Assembly: GCA_019423635.1 (NCBI GenBank)
Contig: JAHZBA010000013.1
Span: 6,773 to 70,772 of the forward strand
DNA from: Clostridiales bacterium
Lineage (GTDB): Bacteria; Bacillota; Clostridia; Oscillospirales; Oscillospiraceae
Direction of reading: 5' to 3'
Length of the DNA: 64,000 nt
Positions 8,432 to 15,272 of this stretch are shown in pieces; position 1 is the stretch's first letter, and each line of letters starts with the position of its first letter. The position numbers were made by a program, and so were the translations under genes. Below the pieces are notes generated by a model. The model searched no databases and had not been told where the DNA came from. It saw only the letters and a program-made list of their open reading frames with translations.

Positions 8432-10584
8432 CCCTGCATCCCCGCCTTCTGTCCATGGGGCTGAGAGACCGCTGCCGCTTCCTCCCGCGCCGGACGCGCC
8501 TCTACTCCGCAGGTCAGGAGGCGGTCCTGCAGGTACTCCAGGCTCTCAGGGCCGGTATTATTCAGCAGGGCGAAGAGCCCCCCCTTCCCGTCGGTTCCCA
8601 GACAGTCCGCCACGCGGAGCATCCGCCCGGCCATTGCCGCGCTCTCCGTCAGGGAGCCGGAATACACGAGCTCCACCACGCAGTATTCCGCCACGCCCTT
8701 TTCCGCCTTCTCCCCGGCCAGGAGGACCCGCTTGTGAAACGCCTCCGGCCTCAGGATGTCCGTGCCCTCCACATAGCGCTCCGCCCTGGACAGCTCCTCG
8801 TACTGCAGCGCCTTCTCCATGGCGTCCCGCAGCAGCAGGGACATGGTCTTGAGAAGATTGATATGGTACATCGTCTCGCACTCGTAGGGCAGCGTCTTGA
8901 TCAGGACCACCGCCGCGGGAGTGTCCCGACAGACAACGGGCAGCACGACGGCGGGCTCCCTGCTCCCCAGCTCCCCCTGATAGAGCTCTCCCCGCGCCAC
9001 CGCATGATAGATCCGGGGGAAGTCCACGAGATTCCATGACTTCCCGTCCATGACGGAGCTGTCGCCCAGGGCGCCCACCAGCCGCAGCCAGGGGCTTCCG
9101 GCCTGCCCCTGGTAGACGGCCACCGTATCTGTCCGGATCAGCTCGGAGATCACCTGCATGGTCTCCATGAGAATGCGCTCCGGCTCCTGGACCATCAGAC
9201 GGCTGACCAGGTCATACAGCTTCGGAAAGCCCGTCTTGGACGTGAGCAGGCGCTCCTCATATTCGTTTTTGATCAGTACATTCTCCTCGTTGACGGCCTT
9301 CAGGTCCTCGTACTCCTCCTTCAGCATCTCCAGGTCCTTGCGGACGCTCCAGGCGTCCTGCCGGAGGGTGTTGGTGGTGTAGCTGACCAGGAGGCCCAGG
9401 GACACGAACTGCATAAATGCCACCACGGTGTCCGCGTAGGCGTAGAAGGTGGTCATCTCCAAAAGGCTCAGACCCTGGCCGTACAGATAGGCGCCGCCGG
9501 CCAGCACCGCCGCCAGGGCGCTCTGGTAGATGTTGTAAAACGTGGAGATGACAATGACGTAGACCATCAGCCAGTTGATCTGGGAGAACACGGTGTTGGA
9601 GCCGCAGAGGGAGGTCAGGAGGAAGAATGCCTCAAACAGCACAAGATTCTCCACCATCTGGCGGAGATCCGTGGGAATGGCCCACTTTTTCCTGGTCCGG
9701 CTCTTGGCCCTGACCCGCTCGTAGGTGATTTCGCCCTTTTTCAGCTGCGCCTCCAGATTTCGCAAATCGCTCCAGCCCAGCTCCTGCCTGATGAGGGCGC
9801 TGTCCGCCAGGGTGACGCAGCCGGGCTCCTCCCACCGGATCTCCGGCTCCTGGAGCTCCTGATGCCAGCAGGCCAGCTGATACAGGCGCCTGGCGGAGAT
9901 CTCGGCGCTTCCGCAGACGTTGTAGATAGACTGCTCCCCGGCGCCCGCCACCCGCTTGATGGCGTCCACAAAGTCGGAGATGTGGAGGGGCTGAACCACG
10001 TCCTCCGTCATATGCGCCTCTCCCTGTACGGCGGCGGAAAACGTGCGGCTCAAAAAGTCGCCCCCGTCCTCCCTCGGCCGGTCGGTATAGAGCTGCGATG
10101 CCCGGAGGATCACCGCGTCCACCCCGTGCTGTCTGCGGTAGATGTCCACCAGCTGTTCCTCTCGGATAAACCGAATCCCCCGCTCACTGACGGCGGCGCA
10201 CTCCGCGGACTCACTCGCCCTCCCCTCGGTGTTTCCGTACACCTCCGTGGAGGACAGCAGGAGGAACCTCACTCCGGGAAACGCGGCAGCAGTCCGCAGC
10301 GTCCTGGCCAGCAGGGCCACATCCTCGTCCGACTCCTCCTCCCGGGCGCTGTCTATGTAGCTGTTCCCGGCAAAGATCACGCAGTCCGGCGCAATGGAGC
10401 GCAGAAGCTTTCCAAAGGCCTCACCCTTGCGGGGCCTGCGGTAAAAGCGGTGCAGGGCGACGCCCCTGGGCTTTTGGGGAAGCGCCTTGTCCGACAGGAG
10501 GTAGACGTCGTTTCCCTCCTGCCCCATCCGCTCGGCCAGCGTCTCCGCCAGGGCGTCGCCCGCTCCAATATAGACAATTTTCAT
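8425..10584 (-). CDS. pelD: PelD c-di-GMP receptor fused to N-terminal SDR-like domain
   Basis: The 719-residue product has an SDR/epimerase-like domain (about 1-290), membrane helices (about 312-402), a coiled coil (about 408-448), a GAF domain (about 455-590) and a degenerate GGDEF domain (about 605-690). In the GGDEF domain the active-site motif reads GKGGL (666-670), so it cannot make c-di-GMP, but the inhibitory-site RxxD is intact as RVAD (657-660). PelD proteins use this site to sense c-di-GMP and switch on Pel synthesis. The SDR part has SSTEVYG but its YxxxK is replaced by R135xxxF139, suggesting a pseudoenzyme. It is the first pel gene, 88 nt after the AP2 gene, with GGAGG upstream. 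Confidence 0.9.
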   Translation of the reverse strand: MKIVYIGAGDALAETLAERMGQEGNDVYLLSDKALPQKPRGVALHRFYRRPRKGEAFGKLLRSIAPDCVIFAGNSYIDSAREEESDEDVALLARTLRTAAAFPGVRFLLLSSTEVYGNTEGRASESAECAAVSERGIRFIREEQLVDIYRRQHGVDAVILRASQLYTDRPREDGGDFLSRTFSAAVQGEAHMTEDVVQPLHISDFVDAIKRVAGAGEQSIYNVCGSAEISARRLYQLACWHQELQEPEIRWEEPGCVTLADSALIRQELGWSDLRNLEAQLKKGEITYERVRAKSRTRKKWAIPTDLRQMVENLVLFEAFFLLTSLCGSNTVFSQINWLMVYVIVISTFYNIYQSALAAVLAGGAYLYGQGLSLLEMTTFYAYADTVVAFMQFVSLGLLVSYTTNTLRQDAWSVRKDLEMLKEEYEDLKAVNEENVLIKNEYEERLLTSKTGFPKLYDLVSRLMVQEPERILMETMQVISELIRTDTVAVYQGQAGSPWLRLVGALGDSSVMDGKSWNLVDFPRIYHAVARGELYQGELGSREPAVVLPVVCRDTPAAVVLIKTLPYECETMYHINLLKTMSLLLRDAMEKALQYEELSRAERYVEGTDILRPEAFHKRVLLAGEKAEKGVAEYCVVELVYSGSLTESAAMAGRMLRVADCLGTDGKGGLFALLNNTGPESLEYLQDRLLTCGVEARPAREEAAAVSQPHGQKAGMQGW

Positions 10585-10672
10585 AAGTCATCATTCCTCC
10601 ATATCCTTCTGATGCCTACAAAAACCTCCCGCCACCGTTTTTTGCCGTTGACGGTTCGCTTGATAATACATT

Positions 10673-11725
10673 TCAGCTGCTCTCCTCCATATTCTCTTCC
10701 GCAAACTCCTCCAGAAATTTGTCGTGGTACTCCTCCTCGCCCCGCTTCCGGGCCTGGACCGCGTCCTCAAAGTTCTCGTAGCAGCCCAGATAATGCCGCC
10801 GGCCCTTAAAAGAGATCACAGCTTTCCACTTATTGGAAGCCGGAACCCACTCCACTCCGGTCACGCCGCTGGTATTGCTGCGGCGGATCGTCTTGGCGCG
10901 GAGCAGCTCGACAAAGGTGCCGTCCACAAAGGTCCACTTCTGTTTGCAGCCGCAGCTGGTCTGGCCGCTGCGCAGGTGTGCGGTCATCACCGCAAGCTCC
11001 TTCCCGCAGTCGCACCGGCACCGCCACGCAGTCATGGCGCCGATCTTCTCCGCCGGAGCCAGAACCGTCAGCTGGCCAAACCTCCGGCCGGTCAGATCCA
11101 GCCTTTGCCCGCTGTAATCTCTGGTCCGTGGCGGGCAGACCTCGTCCGCATCTTTCCGTTCGCTTTGCGGGGTCCCTCCGGAATACGCATCCAAAAACGC
11201 ATCAAACAGCTGCTCCTCAGCCTGTTTTCTGGCCTTGACCGCATCCTCAAATTTTTTATAGCTGCCAAGATACCGGCGTCTCCCCTTGAAGCAGATGGAG
11301 GCCCGCCACCGCTGCTTTTTCGTCAGCCAATCCACACCGGGGACACCGCTGGTGTTGTTGCGCCGCACGGTCCTGGCCGCCAGCATCTCCACGCAGGTGC
11401 CGTCAACATACGTCAGACCCAGCGCGGTTTTCGATCCTCCCGGGCCGTCCTGACAGCCGCAGCTCATTTTGTGGCCGGACCGCAGATGAACGGTCTTCAC
11501 AACGATCTCCCGGCCGCAGTCGCACCGGCACAGCCAGGCCGTCCGGGTGCCGATGTTCTCCGCCGGCTCTAACACGGTCAGCTTTCCGTACCGCTGTCCG
11601 CTCAGCTCCAGCTTCTTCCGGCTGTGGCCGCCGGCCCGCTCCCCCGGGTCCTTCGTCCGGTCCGAGGCCGCCTGGGGGTGAACCGCAGTTTGGCTGGACA
11701 GGATCGTTTGTTCCATTTGTTCCAT
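10673..11725 (-). CDS. AP2-domain DNA-binding protein with two zinc-knuckle/AP2 modules
   Basis: Two similar modules lie in tandem. Each has a knuckle of the type W.CRCDCG...LRSG..SCGC followed by NNTSGV.GV.W....W.A.I.FKGRR.YLG.Y..FEDAV.AR, the hallmark of bacterial and phage AP2 DNA-binding domains. No HNH nuclease motif is present, so a regulatory or site-binding role is more likely than a homing endonuclease. The start at 11725 (MEQMEQTILSS, 350 aa) is a choice: the frame stays open upstream to 11887, through the left inverted repeat at 11808-11818. It is the first gene downstream of the putative invertible promoter and lies 88 nt before pelD, so it may regulate or be co-expressed with Pel synthesis. 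Confidence 0.8.
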   Translation of the reverse strand: MEQMEQTILSSQTAVHPQAASDRTKDPGERAGGHSRKKLELSGQRYGKLTVLEPAENIGTRTAWLCRCDCGREIVVKTVHLRSGHKMSCGCQDGPGGSKTALGLTYVDGTCVEMLAARTVRRNNTSGVPGVDWLTKKQRWRASICFKGRRRYLGSYKKFEDAVKARKQAEEQLFDAFLDAYSGGTPQSERKDADEVCPPRTRDYSGQRLDLTGRRFGQLTVLAPAEKIGAMTAWRCRCDCGKELAVMTAHLRSGQTSCGCKQKWTFVDGTFVELLRAKTIRRSNTSGVTGVEWVPASNKWKAVISFKGRRHYLGCYENFEDAVQARKRGEEEYHDKFLEEFAEENMEESS

Positions 11726-11807
11726 GATGCTGATACCCCCGTTTTTTCTGAAAGAGCTCTGCGTGAAGCGGCCCCGGCCCTTTACGGATCGGACAATGGC
11801 CCACAAG

Positions 11808-11818
11808 GTGTGGGTTGC
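11808..11818 (+). repeat. Left inverted repeat of a putative invertible promoter segment
   Basis: The sequence GTGTGGGTTGC here is matched exactly in reverse complement (GCAACCCACAC) at 11950-11960. The two copies enclose 131 bp. Local symmetry (CCCACA-AGG-TGTGGG, 11800-11814) overlaps this copy but not the other. Confidence 0.6.
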
Positions 11819-11832
11819 AAGCCGTTTTCCTC

Positions 11833-11861
11833 TTGCAGAATTCGGGCGCATATGGTATAAT
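11833..11861 (+). promoter_or_regulatory. Consensus sigma-A promoter inside the putative invertible segment, OFF orientation
   Basis: TTGCAG (11833-11838), a 17-bp spacer and TATAAT (11856-11861) form a near-perfect promoter on the plus strand. No plus-strand gene lies downstream; it fires toward the 3' end of the recombinase gene. If the segment 11808-11960 were inverted, the -10 box would move to about 11907-11912 and transcription would run into the AP2 gene and the pel operon. Confidence 0.7.
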
Positions 11862-11881
11862 GTTTTGGTCGAAATAGACAA

Positions 11882-11922
11882 GAGCAAAGCACGCCACTTT
11901 CAAAAACGGCATTGCTTTGCTC
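11882..11922. repeat. Hairpin within the putative invertible segment
   Basis: GAGCAAAGCA (11882-11891) and TGCTTTGCTC (11913-11922) are perfect 10-bp arms around a 21-nt loop. The hairpin lies about 20 nt beyond the -10 box, so it would be in the 5' leader of the transcript in either orientation. There is no clear U-tract, so it may be a leader structure or recombinase/regulator site rather than a terminator. Confidence 0.5.
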
Positions 11923-11949
11923 AAAACCATGGCTTATTCCACATGGATC

Positions 11950-11960
11950 GCAACCCACAC
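11950..11960 (-). repeat. Right inverted repeat of a putative invertible promoter segment
   Basis: GCAACCCACAC, the exact reverse complement of 11808-11818. It sits 25 bp beyond the stop codon of the recombinase gene, and is followed by a tandem direct repeat of TTATCATCCAG (about 11962-11983). Confidence 0.6.
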
Positions 11961-11985
11961 TTTATCATCCAGTTATCATCCAGAT

Positions 11986-12567
11986 TCATTCCCTGCACCA
12001 CCGCTGGAAGGTCCCGTGGACGACGCCCAGCTCCCTTGCCGCCGCTCTGCCGCTGAGTTCGCCCCTGCGCCACGCGGCCATGACGGAGTCATAGTTCTCG
12101 CCCCGATCCTTGCATTTCCGCCCGAAGTGGACGCCTCTGGCCTTCGCCGCCGCGATCCCCTCGGCCTGCCGCTGGCGGTTAAACTCCCGCTCCGTCTGGG
12201 CCACATAGCTCAGAAGCTGAAGGACAATATCGGCGATCAGCACTCCGGTGAGATCCCGGCCCTGGCAGGTGTCCAGCAGCGGCATGTCCAGCACCACAAT
12301 GGCCACCTGCTTCTCCCTGGTCAGCAGCCGCCACTGCTCCAGAATTTCATCGTAATTTCGTCCCAGCCGGTCGATGCTCTTGATGACAAGGGTGTCCCCG
12401 GCTTTTAATCTGCGCACCAGCCGGCGGTATCCGGGGCGCTCGAAGTCCTTGCCGCTCTGCTTGTCCAGAATGATGCGGCTGCTTTCGATGCCAAATTCCC
12501 GCATGGCGATCATCTGCCTGTCCTCATTTTGCTCCCTGGTAGAGACCCGAATATATCCGTATTCCAT
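11986..12567 (-). CDS. Small serine recombinase (resolvase/invertase family)
   Basis: A 193-residue protein with the full small serine recombinase layout. It has a catalytic domain starting MEYGYIRVST with nucleophile Ser9, the SIDRLGRN motif carrying the conserved arginines, a long E helix (VAQTEREFNRQRQAEGIAAAKARG) and a C-terminal helix-turn-helix (about 145-190). Enzymes of this class include Hin/Gin/Pin invertases and Tn3 resolvases; both act on short, partly symmetric sites. Its 3' end lies beside a promoter enclosed by inverted repeats, which favours an invertase role. The start has AAGGAGGAG upstream. No transposase or transposon ends are seen nearby. Confidence 0.92.
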   Translation of the reverse strand: MEYGYIRVSTREQNEDRQMIAMREFGIESSRIILDKQSGKDFERPGYRRLVRRLKAGDTLVIKSIDRLGRNYDEILEQWRLLTREKQVAIVVLDMPLLDTCQGRDLTGVLIADIVLQLLSYVAQTEREFNRQRQAEGIAAAKARGVHFGRKCKDRGENYDSVMAAWRRGELSGRAAARELGVVHGTFQRWCRE

Positions 12568-12594
12568 ATTGCTCCTCCTTTTTGTGATAGCTTT

Positions 12595-12622
12595 ATTTTA
12601 GAGGAGCCATGGATTTGCGCAA
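12595..12622 (-). promoter_or_regulatory. Probable promoter of the serine recombinase gene
   Basis: Read on the minus strand, TTGCGC, a 16-bp spacer and TAAAAT end 27 bp before the recombinase start codon. The match is moderate. Confidence 0.4.
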
Positions 12623-12647
12623 TTGAAATTGTCTCCGACGAGGCAAA

Positions 12648-12680
12648 GGCGGCTGTCTCCCATCATGGGAAACAGCCGCC
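12648..12680 (-). terminator. Stem-loop, possible terminator upstream of the recombinase gene
   Basis: GGCGGCTGT pairs with ACAGCCGCC, with an inner TCCC/GGGA extension. On the minus strand it is followed by TTTG. It would separate the recombinase transcript from upstream transcription. Confidence 0.5.
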
Positions 12681-12727
12681 CTGCGTGATATTTGATCGTC
12701 CTTCCTCCGTGCTGCTGCATGAATCAA

Positions 12728-12753
12728 CCCTGAAATCCAGGAGGATTTCAGGG
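12728..12753 (+). terminator. Stem-loop with 11-bp perfect stem
   Basis: CCCTGAAATCC pairs with GGATTTCAGGG around a 4-nt loop and is followed on the plus strand by ATTTTCT. No plus-strand gene ends here, so it may instead terminate minus-strand readthrough from the HdeD-like gene. Confidence 0.45.
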
Positions 12754-12962
12754 ATTTTCTGCCCTGCAAAACGGCAGAATCCCTCGTCCATCCCCCGGCG
12801 GCGAATACAGGTTCTTATCTTTCATCACAAGAGCCCCGAACCGCACAAGCCGCCGGAAAAGCGGAGGAGACTTCAGCGCCGGCCGCCGGCCGCACCGCAT
12901 TCCTCTTCCCCCGGCCTGCCGGATTCCCTGCGGGGCATATCTGCCGGTACGGCCGCCTCCGC

Positions 12963-13511
12963 TCAGCGGCGGATGCCCTGAACGGCCGTCAACATGGTAA
13001 TCAGGTTCAGCAGGCTCTCTGCAAGAAGGGCGCCCCCCAGCAGGGCCATCAGAAACCGCGTGCTCTCCAGGGGGCGGAACACCAGCAAAAAGCCGGCGGC
13101 TCCGGTTACGGCGGCCGCCGCGAGAATCAGCCACCACCAGCGGATGCCAAACGCCCTGGCGTCCATGGACATCTGGATTTTCAAAAGGGCGTCGCCCAGC
13201 GTATACAGCCCCAGGAGGACGCAGACAACGCCGGTCATGACGGATGTGCGGAGCAGCATGGCCGCGCCCAGGGCAATGAGCAGCAGACCCGCCGCCAGAT
13301 CATATTGAAACGCCAGCCGGTACAGGTCCCTGGAACAGTAGCCGATGATCTTCACCACGCCGAAGGAGAGCAGGAGCGCGCCGCCGACACGGCACAGCAG
13401 CGCCGCGGAAAACTCCGGGACAGCCACCAGCGCAGCTCCCAGCGCGCCAATCAGGATAGAGATGACCACATAGCCGATCTTTGCGGCCCGGAGCCGCCTG
13501 TTTGCCTCCAT
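12963..13511 (-). CDS. HdeD/DUF308-family membrane protein
   Basis: The 182-residue product has about six hydrophobic segments (for example IGYVVISILIGALGAALVAV, LLLSFGVVKIIGYC, LAAGLLLIALGAAMLL, WWWLILAAAAVTGAAGFLLVF) with the short helical hairpins of the HdeD/DUF308 family. Members are linked to acid stress in enterics, but most clostridial copies have no known function. ATG at 13511 (MEANRRLR) is chosen because GGAGG lies 8 nt upstream; the in-frame extension to 13766 is low-complexity shadow sequence. It stands alone. Confidence 0.8.
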   Translation of the reverse strand: MEANRRLRAAKIGYVVISILIGALGAALVAVPEFSAALLCRVGGALLLSFGVVKIIGYCSRDLYRLAFQYDLAAGLLLIALGAAMLLRTSVMTGVVCVLLGLYTLGDALLKIQMSMDARAFGIRWWWLILAAAAVTGAAGFLLVFRPLESTRFLMALLGGALLAESLLNLITMLTAVQGIRR

Positions 13512-13923
13512 GACCGGTGCCTCCCTCCACACATGTTGAATCCGGCTCCAAACGGCGCCGCCCCGTTCCCTGCCGCCCCATCTCACTGCCGGCGCGGAAA
13601 AGAAGTCGGGGCTTTCCTTTCGCTCCGCACTGCCAGGCGGCGGATTGCGCCTGACGTCACAGAAAACACATGCGCTCTGTGCGCCGGCGGACAGTCGCCC
13701 GCCGGTTGAACCAGGACCGCCGCTCTTTTTCCACTGTGTTGATGATACCGGAAACCCCCCGTCCATGATACAGGCAAAACCGGCCCCGTGTCCAAAAAAC
13801 AGACACGGAGCCGGTTTTGTCTGATCCTACTACCGGATGGAGCATGGAACCGCATGGCTGGGCCCCATGGTGCGGTCCGGCGCCGCCAGGGGTGCCTCCT
13901 GAGAGAGGTCCGCTGCAAAGCCG
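13512..13923. other. Intergenic region, terminator hairpin only
   Basis: No gene is supported between the HdeD-like gene and the TetR pair. A long stem-loop sits at 13775-13819; nothing else stands out. Confidence 0.4.
13775..13819 (-). terminator. Long stem-loop, probable terminator after the TetR genes
   Basis: CAAAACCGGC(c)CCGTGTC pairs with GACACGG(a)GCCGGTTTTG, an 18-bp stem with one mismatch around a 9-nt loop. It lies about 105 bp after the downstream TetR stop. A T-tract is missing on the minus strand, so the mode of termination is uncertain. Confidence 0.5.
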
Positions 13924-14484
13924 TCACTCCCGCACTTCACACCGGGCAATCATACGCTCCAGATCTCCCTGCTTCAGCTCACAGATGCGATGGAACCGGA
14001 GCAGGATATCGTCCTGCATCCCCGTCTCCAGCCACCCCATGACAAGGCCGAAGCACACGCACTCCAAATACTCGACGACAAGCGCCCGATCCTGCTGCGA
14101 TACGGTCCGCCCCTTCAGAATTCCCTCCACATAGATGGTCACCGCGTGCTCGCACACCCGCCACTGATACCGCTCGAAAATATCCCGGCTGACGGACCGG
14201 TAGATGTGCAGCACCGCCTTCCGGTTTTCCAGGGCAAAGCCGATGATGGCGTTGAGGCACGCCTCAACGGACTCTATGGCGGGGTGCTCCCGGATCATTC
14301 TGTCCGCGGCCTCGTCCACGATCATCTCCACCAGCTGGGGCAGATCCTGAAAGTAGTAGTAAAACGTGTTGCGGTTGACACCGCAGTCCTCCACGATGTC
14401 CCGGATGGTGATCTGACTCAGGGGCATCTGATTCAGCAGCTTCAAAAAAGAGTCCCGGATTGCCTTTTTCGCATAGCCGGCCAC
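13924..14484 (-). CDS. TetR/AcrR-family regulator
   Basis: The 186-residue protein has an N-terminal TetR helix-turn-helix (ITIRDIVEDCGVNRNTFYYYFQDLPQLVEMIVDE, about residues 25-60) and an all-helical ligand/dimer domain. The GTG at 14484 is preferred as start because GGGGGAGGG lies 7 nt upstream; an upstream in-frame GTG at 14505 has no such site. It follows a second TetR gene by 33 nt. Both are divergent from a secreted protein and MMPL exporter, so at least one probably represses that pair. Confidence 0.85.
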   Translation of the reverse strand: MAGYAKKAIRDSFLKLLNQMPLSQITIRDIVEDCGVNRNTFYYYFQDLPQLVEMIVDEAADRMIREHPAIESVEACLNAIIGFALENRKAVLHIYRSVSRDIFERYQWRVCEHAVTIYVEGILKGRTVSQQDRALVVEYLECVCFGLVMGWLETGMQDDILLRFHRICELKQGDLERMIARCEVRE

Positions 14485-14517
14485 AAGACATCCCTCCCCC
14501 TTCACCGGACCGCGCCG

Positions 14518-15126
14518 TCAGCGCGGCGGCCTGACGGCCGTTGTGTTTTCCAGCAGCCCGGCGGCCGCGCCGTCCACCAAAAGCTCCGCGGCCGTCAGCA
14601 GCTCCTCCTTCGGCAGCGCCATCCCCCCCTGGAACCACTCCCGGGTCAGGCCGATGAGGCCGTAGGTGATAAAGCCCAGAAGACACTTCACCTGCCGCTC
14701 GTCCCTGGGCTGGAACCAGGCCCGGATGACCTCGGTGCCGCTGCGCTGAATCAGCTGCTGCAAATGCTCTGTAAACTGGCTGACCTCGTTGTTTTCAAAC
14801 AGGATGGTACAGATCTCCCGGTGCTCCACCACAAAGTCCAGAATCGGTTCAAACAGCCGGCGCACGGTCCTGTCCGTCACCGACTCCTGGAGATGCGTGT
14901 CCACCAGCTGCCGGGCCTCCGCCAGCAGGTCCGCTTCCGCGCTTTGCAGCAGCTGGACGGTGTCCGTGTAATGGAGATAGAACGTGGAGCGGTTCATATC
15001 CGCGCAGTCCGTCACATCCCGGGCGGAGATCTCCGAAAAGCGCTTTCGCTTCATGAGCTCCAGCAGGCTCTCCTTCAGCAGTCTCCGGGTCCGTCTGACG
15101 CGGCGGTCCTCCGGGTTTTTCAACAC
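14518..15126 (-). CDS. TetR/AcrR-family regulator
   Basis: A 202-residue protein with a TetR-type helix-turn-helix (SARDVTDCADMNRSTFYLHYTDTVQLLQ) and a C-terminal domain of the TetR_C_7/8 kind common in clostridial exporters' regulators. GTG at 15126, with GGGAGGGG 6-8 nt upstream, is the likely start; an ATG at 15159 in the same frame lacks a ribosome binding site. It is transcribed divergently from the secreted coiled-coil protein/MMPL operon with 146 bp between the start codons, a classic repressor arrangement. Confidence 0.87.
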   Translation of the reverse strand: MLKNPEDRRVRRTRRLLKESLLELMKRKRFSEISARDVTDCADMNRSTFYLHYTDTVQLLQSAEADLLAEARQLVDTHLQESVTDRTVRRLFEPILDFVVEHREICTILFENNEVSQFTEHLQQLIQRSGTEVIRAWFQPRDERQVKCLLGFITYGLIGLTREWFQGGMALPKEELLTAAELLVDGAAAGLLENTTAVRPPR

Positions 15127-15176
15127 ATCGCTCCCCTCCCTTCCGAAGAATCTGGGCATTTGTCCGGCTTTGCCTA

Positions 15177-15205
15177 TTGACCGGAAATTTTGCCCTTATT
15201 ATAAT
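15177..15205 (+). promoter_or_regulatory. Sigma-A promoter of the secreted protein/MMPL operon
   Basis: TTGACC, a 17-bp spacer and TATAAT lie 67 bp before the start codon at 15273. This is one of the strongest promoter matches in the window. Confidence 0.8.
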
Positions 15206-15241
15206 CATCTTGTTTCGTAAAGTCAACTAAATTCTTTTAAA

Positions 15242-15253
15242 CAACAAATGTTG
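15242..15253. promoter_or_regulatory. Candidate TetR operator
   Basis: CAACA-AA-TGTTG is a short palindrome between the -10 box and the start codon at 15273, in the AT-rich divergent region. A wider pair TCAAC (15222-15226) and GTTGA encloses it. Either could bind one of the two TetR proteins; this is inference. Confidence 0.45.
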
Positions 15254-15272
15254 ATTAAATGGGAGGGTCTGC

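Larger units (their letters stand above)
12568..12962. other. Intergenic region with two hairpins, no gene seen
   Basis: The stretch between the HdeD-like gene and the recombinase gene shows no supported coding region. It holds the recombinase promoter and two stem-loops, at 12648-12680 and 12728-12753, listed separately. Confidence 0.5.

Noticed and set aside
10673..11725. AP2 protein considered as a homing endonuclease
   Set aside because: No HNH, GIY-YIG or LAGLIDADG motif is visible; only the DNA-binding modules are present.
11882..11922. Hairpin considered as a terminator for the recombinase or AP2 gene
   Set aside because: There is no T-tract on either side and it lies just after a promoter; it is better explained as part of the invertible segment.
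12748..13137. Minus-strand frame overlapping the HdeD-like gene and the hairpin region
   Set aside because: Arginine/proline-rich shadow sequence without ribosome binding site or domain, overlapping a supported gene.
13775..13819. Long hairpin considered as a transposon end
   Set aside because: Only one copy in the window, no transposase nearby, and its place after the TetR stop fits a terminator.
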